From UBA4781 sp963674975 (GTDB taxonomy: Bacteria; Chloroflexota; Anaerolineae; Anaerolineales; Anaerolineaceae): a stretch of 64,000 bases of DNA. Positions 61,520 to 64,000 of this stretch are shown here, piece by piece. The notes beneath the pieces were generated by a model, which was not told where the DNA came from, ran no database searches, and saw only the letters and a program-made list of their open reading frames with translations. Each line of letters opens with the position of its first letter. The first letter of the stretch is position 1. The stretch spans positions 2,418,001 to 2,482,000 of the forward strand of contig OY771913.1 in assembly GCA_963674975.1 (NCBI GenBank), in the 5' to 3' direction. A program made the translations under genes and the position numbers.

Positions 61520-62794
61520 ATGACCGGGATAAAAAGAATTCGCATTGATCCCGAAGGATTGATCCTTCAGAATTCCCACGGAATGATGAGCCGTATTTCT
61601 CTGCAGCCAGTAGATGTTGATGATTTGGTGGAGATGGATGATGCAGCTCGCATTGAAGTACTGAAGCAGGAAATCCCTCAAGTTGAAGAATTATACAGAG
61701 ATGATTCGGATGTTCAATTGGATTATTCCCCCGAAAAAACCTACTGCTTGAATCGTCCACTGCGTATTTATTATGGGATCGAACCGCGCTGCAATCTTCA
61801 ATGCAGTTTCTGCGGACCAAGGAATTTGCATAACGCTTTAGAGCCAGATTTCGAAAAAGAGGAATTCTTGATCGATGAAATAGCCAGAAGCGGAGCATTT
61901 CAGATCCAACTGACCGGCGGGGAGGTATTTTATCGGGGGGAGGATCTTTTACGGATTCTTGAAAAAATAAAGACAAAGCGATTGGCGGTGATTCTTGCTA
62001 CCAATGGCGTTTGGAATTGTGTGCGGGATAAGGACGAATTGATCCGGAGATTGAAAGGTTTTAATAACATTATCCAGGTGAAGATCAGCATTGAAGGAAC
62101 GCCTGATTTTCATGATTCGGTGCGCGGAAAAGGCTCGTATGAAAAATCGGTGGATACTCTTGAAAAGCTTTCCAGGAATGGTCTGAACCCACGGATCAGT
62201 ACAACGATTTTTCATTCATCCTGTAATAGAATGCAAATTGACCACCTGGTAGGTCTTGCAGAAACATATCAGGCTGGCTTCCAGCCGATCCCATTACGAA
62301 TTGTGGGCAGAGCCACTTCATTGGAAAAAGAAGTTCCAAAGTTAAAAGAACTTTATGAATATACAAAGTACCTATCAGAAATTAGAGTGGTCAAAAAACT
62401 GCCTATCACTTTCAATTTTGACATTTTCCAACCCTTGAGAAATGTGCCGCGCTTCGATGTAAAAAATCCAATCTCTTGCGGGGCTCCCCAATGGGGAGTT
62501 CACATTACCCATCTGGGAGATATCTATCCTTGTGGTTTTACTCAAGAAATAGAAGAAGGAAAAACTTTTCAATGTGGTCGGATCGAAAAAGAAGGGGATT
62601 TAATTTCGATCTGGCAGAATAATAAACTATTGAAAAAGATTAGAATTTCCGAGAAGTCAGAGAAATGCAAGCAATGTAAAGATTATGGAACCGGTTGTTG
62701 GGGAGGCTGCTGGGTTATGGCATGGCTGTATACTAAAAGATTCGATGGGATGGATCCATATTGTATCTGTGGGGAGAAAAAAATATTGCGATAA
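61520..62794 (+). CDS. radical SAM/SPASM domain protein
   Basis: The 424-residue protein has an N-terminal region of about 90 residues, then CNLQCSFC (CxxxCxxC, about 93-100), TGGEVFYRGE and a SPASM-type C-terminus with CGAPQWG, YPCGF, CKQCKDYGTGCWGGC and a final CIC. This cysteine set resembles auxiliary-cluster binding in peptide-maturing enzymes. The start at 61520, 1 bp after the previous stop, is preferred. It is likely to work with the preceding radical SAM protein, on the same or consecutive substrates. The substrate is unknown. Confidence 0.92.
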   Translation: MTGIKRIRIDPEGLILQNSHGMMSRISLQPVDVDDLVEMDDAARIEVLKQEIPQVEELYRDDSDVQLDYSPEKTYCLNRPLRIYYGIEPRCNLQCSFCGPRNLHNALEPDFEKEEFLIDEIARSGAFQIQLTGGEVFYRGEDLLRILEKIKTKRLAVILATNGVWNCVRDKDELIRRLKGFNNIIQVKISIEGTPDFHDSVRGKGSYEKSVDTLEKLSRNGLNPRISTTIFHSSCNRMQIDHLVGLAETYQAGFQPIPLRIVGRATSLEKEVPKLKELYEYTKYLSEIRVVKKLPITFNFDIFQPLRNVPRFDVKNPISCGAPQWGVHITHLGDIYPCGFTQEIEEGKTFQCGRIEKEGDLISIWQNNKLLKKIRISEKSEKCKQCKDYGTGCWGGCWVMAWLYTKRFDGMDPYCICGEKKILR

Positions 62795-62859
62795 AAATCT
62801 TCCACTTAATTGGTAGAGTTGATTTCTTTAATTAAACATTCATAATATGCAATAGTTTA

Positions 62860-62889
62860 TTGGGACTTTCCTTTCAATATTAGTATAAT
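62860..62889 (+). promoter_or_regulatory. sigma-70-type promoter of the last gene
   Basis: TTGGGA (62860-62865) and TATAAT (62884-62889) are separated by 18 bp, 40 bp before the ATG at 62930. The gap 62795-62929 holds no other open frame I would support. Confidence 0.6.
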
Positions 62890-62929
62890 TGTCGAAGGTT
62901 CTGTATCTGATTTTAGGTGGATATTTATT

Positions 62930-64000
62930 ATGAAAAAGAGTCGTCAAAAATATTCTTTGTTGTTTTACATTGTTCCATTAACTCTTACATTTTTTATCCT
63001 TTACGACCGATCACCTTCCATATTTCGACAGCTTTATATCCAGATGCGTTATGGTTTTACTCTTCCCGCAGTCTTGATTTCTGTCTTTATTTTTCTGATT
63101 CTTTGCATTAAAAAAGAGCATCTCAAAGATTTATTGCTTTTTACAGCGATCCTTCTATTTTTTAGTATGTCTTTGGCTGGCGTATGGGCAAGTGGCAAGT
63201 CAGAGCCGACCATGATCAGCGGATTGATCCCTATCGTTGATGGTGAGAATTATTACACCGATGCATTGCGCTGGTTGAATGGAGGATTTTTTTCTGCTTA
63301 TTCTGCAAAACGCCCAATTTTTACTGCTTTTCTTTCTGTACTGGCAAAAATATCTGGTCAAAGTATTCAGATAATACAGACTCTGCTTATGTTCTTAATT
63401 GCAGTGGCTTGCTTCTTTGCAGTCAAGGAAATATCTAAAAAACTAAATCCCTTTGGGACTGCACTTTTTCTCCTCCTCATTTTCTTTTTTGCAAGACAAT
63501 ACATTGGATGCTTCCTAACTGAAACGATAGGATTGATCTTTGGATTGTCAGGATTTGCATTGTTGATTACATCAAAAGATGATATGGATAGCTGGCATTT
63601 TTACTTATCCATCTTTCTTATTACCCTTGCTCTTGTTGCAAGAGCGGGGACATTTTTTCTCCTTCCTCTCTTATTAATATGGATTTATAAGGTACAGATA
63701 AAGAACAGGAATCGCTGGAAAAAGGTATTCCTGGCATTTTCCTGTATGCTTGCAGCATTCTTACTTAATGAATTAATGATCCGACATTTTGGAAATAGTG
63801 AAAATATACCTTTCTCAAATTTCGCGTATATACTCTATGGATTGGCACGAGGGGGATCAGGATGGTCGCAAATTATGACGGATCACCCGGAAATATTTAT
63901 TCTTGACGAGAATCAATTAGTAAAAGAAATATGGTCCCTTACGCAGCAGTTGATTCGACAGAACCCACAAAACTTTATCTCTGGCATGTTGAAACAGTAT
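62930..64000 (+). CDS. large membrane protein, probably GT-C glycosyltransferase (3' end outside window)
   Basis: The frame is open from ATG at 62930 (AGGTGG 10 nt upstream) to the window edge, 357 residues so far. About eight hydrophobic helices are seen, and an outside loop near residues 100-125 holds DGENYYTDALRW, where acidic residues might act in catalysis as in GT-C enzymes of the mannosyltransferase type. Repeated aromatic-rich helices and a basic loop (YKVQIKNRNRWKK) fit that fold. The call is from topology only, and an O-antigen-ligase-type protein is an alternative. The gene may belong to a surface-glycan locus beyond the window. Confidence 0.7.
   Translation, partial: MKKSRQKYSLLFYIVPLTLTFFILYDRSPSIFRQLYIQMRYGFTLPAVLISVFIFLILCIKKEHLKDLLLFTAILLFFSMSLAGVWASGKSEPTMISGLIPIVDGENYYTDALRWLNGGFFSAYSAKRPIFTAFLSVLAKISGQSIQIIQTLLMFLIAVACFFAVKEISKKLNPFGTALFLLLIFFFARQYIGCFLTETIGLIFGLSGFALLITSKDDMDSWHFYLSIFLITLALVARAGTFFLLPLLLIWIYKVQIKNRNRWKKVFLAFSCMLAAFLLNELMIRHFGNSENIPFSNFAYILYGLARGGSGWSQIMTDHPEIFILDENQLVKEIWSLTQQLIRQNPQNFISGMLKQY

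Noticed and set aside
1..64000. Mobile elements, CRISPR arrays, tRNA or rRNA genes
   Set aside because: No transposase or integrase, spaced repeat array or RNA-gene signature was recognised on either strand.

Overview
The window looks like a chromosomal segment of a member of the Chloroflexota, most likely class Anaerolineae. This rests on gene content (B12-dependent class II ribonucleotide reductase, a compact dcw cluster with divergent MurG, a WbuB-like glycosyltransferase / heparinase / two-domain oxidoreductase set, many PAS/HD-GYP sensors) and on moderate GC. No rRNA gene or other species-level marker is present, so the assignment is an inference. I saw no tRNA, rRNA, CRISPR array, insertion sequence or prophage gene.

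Region 1 (1-13481, minus strand). One long run of closely packed genes reads right to left: two-domain oxidoreductase, heparinase-like protein, glycosyltransferase, phoB, phoR, pstS, pstC, pstA, pstB, phoU, then two adjacent thymidylate-kinase-like genes, the second cut by the window edge. A sigma-70-type promoter lies upstream of the oxidoreductase. A Pho-box-like array of 11-bp-spaced repeats lies before pstS, and a strong hairpin between pstS and pstC probably lets PstS be made in excess. PhoR/PhoB sense and answer phosphate limitation, PstSCAB imports phosphate and PhoU links the two.

Region 2 (13533-21382). An ECF sigma factor, its zinc-finger anti-sigma factor and a lipoprotein with a bactofilin-like N-terminus form an operon ending in a clear terminator. 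A lone plus-strand alpha/alpha-toroid protein faces an isoprenylcysteine-methyltransferase-like membrane protein. The latter ends the operon nrdR, nrdJ, deoxynucleoside kinase, methyltransferase, which has a good promoter and an NrdR-box-like palindrome.

Region 3 (21620-38911, minus strand). A complete dcw cell-division and wall cluster: mraZ, rsmH, ftsL, ftsI, murF, mraY, murD, ftsW, murG, a CvpA-like membrane gene, murC, murB, ddl, ftsQ, ftsA, ftsZ. Most junctions are 4-bp ATGA overlaps. The promoter has near-consensus -35/-10 boxes followed by four TGGG-type repeats at an exact 10-bp period, which is the expected MraZ operator. murE is missing from its usual place.

Region 4 (38933-64000, mixed strands). 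Small independent units: a CE7-type esterase, a small lipoprotein, a DapA-superfamily aldolase, two large HD-GYP sensors, a HIT protein, a flavodoxin, a DUF4173 membrane protein, a ComM/YifB ATPase, a TPR-like membrane protein coupled to an orphan solute-binding lipoprotein (with a possible attenuator in its leader), TrmO, an MFS exporter, a BaiN/HI0933-type flavoprotein, a four-helix membrane protein, two adjacent radical SAM/SPASM genes and a large membrane protein, probably a GT-C glycosyltransferase, cut by the right edge.

The features most worth following are the kinase pair in which one Walker A lysine is arginine, the PstC with an added N-terminal membrane domain, the divergent MurG, the TPR/solute-binding pair with no permease, and the paired radical SAM enzymes.
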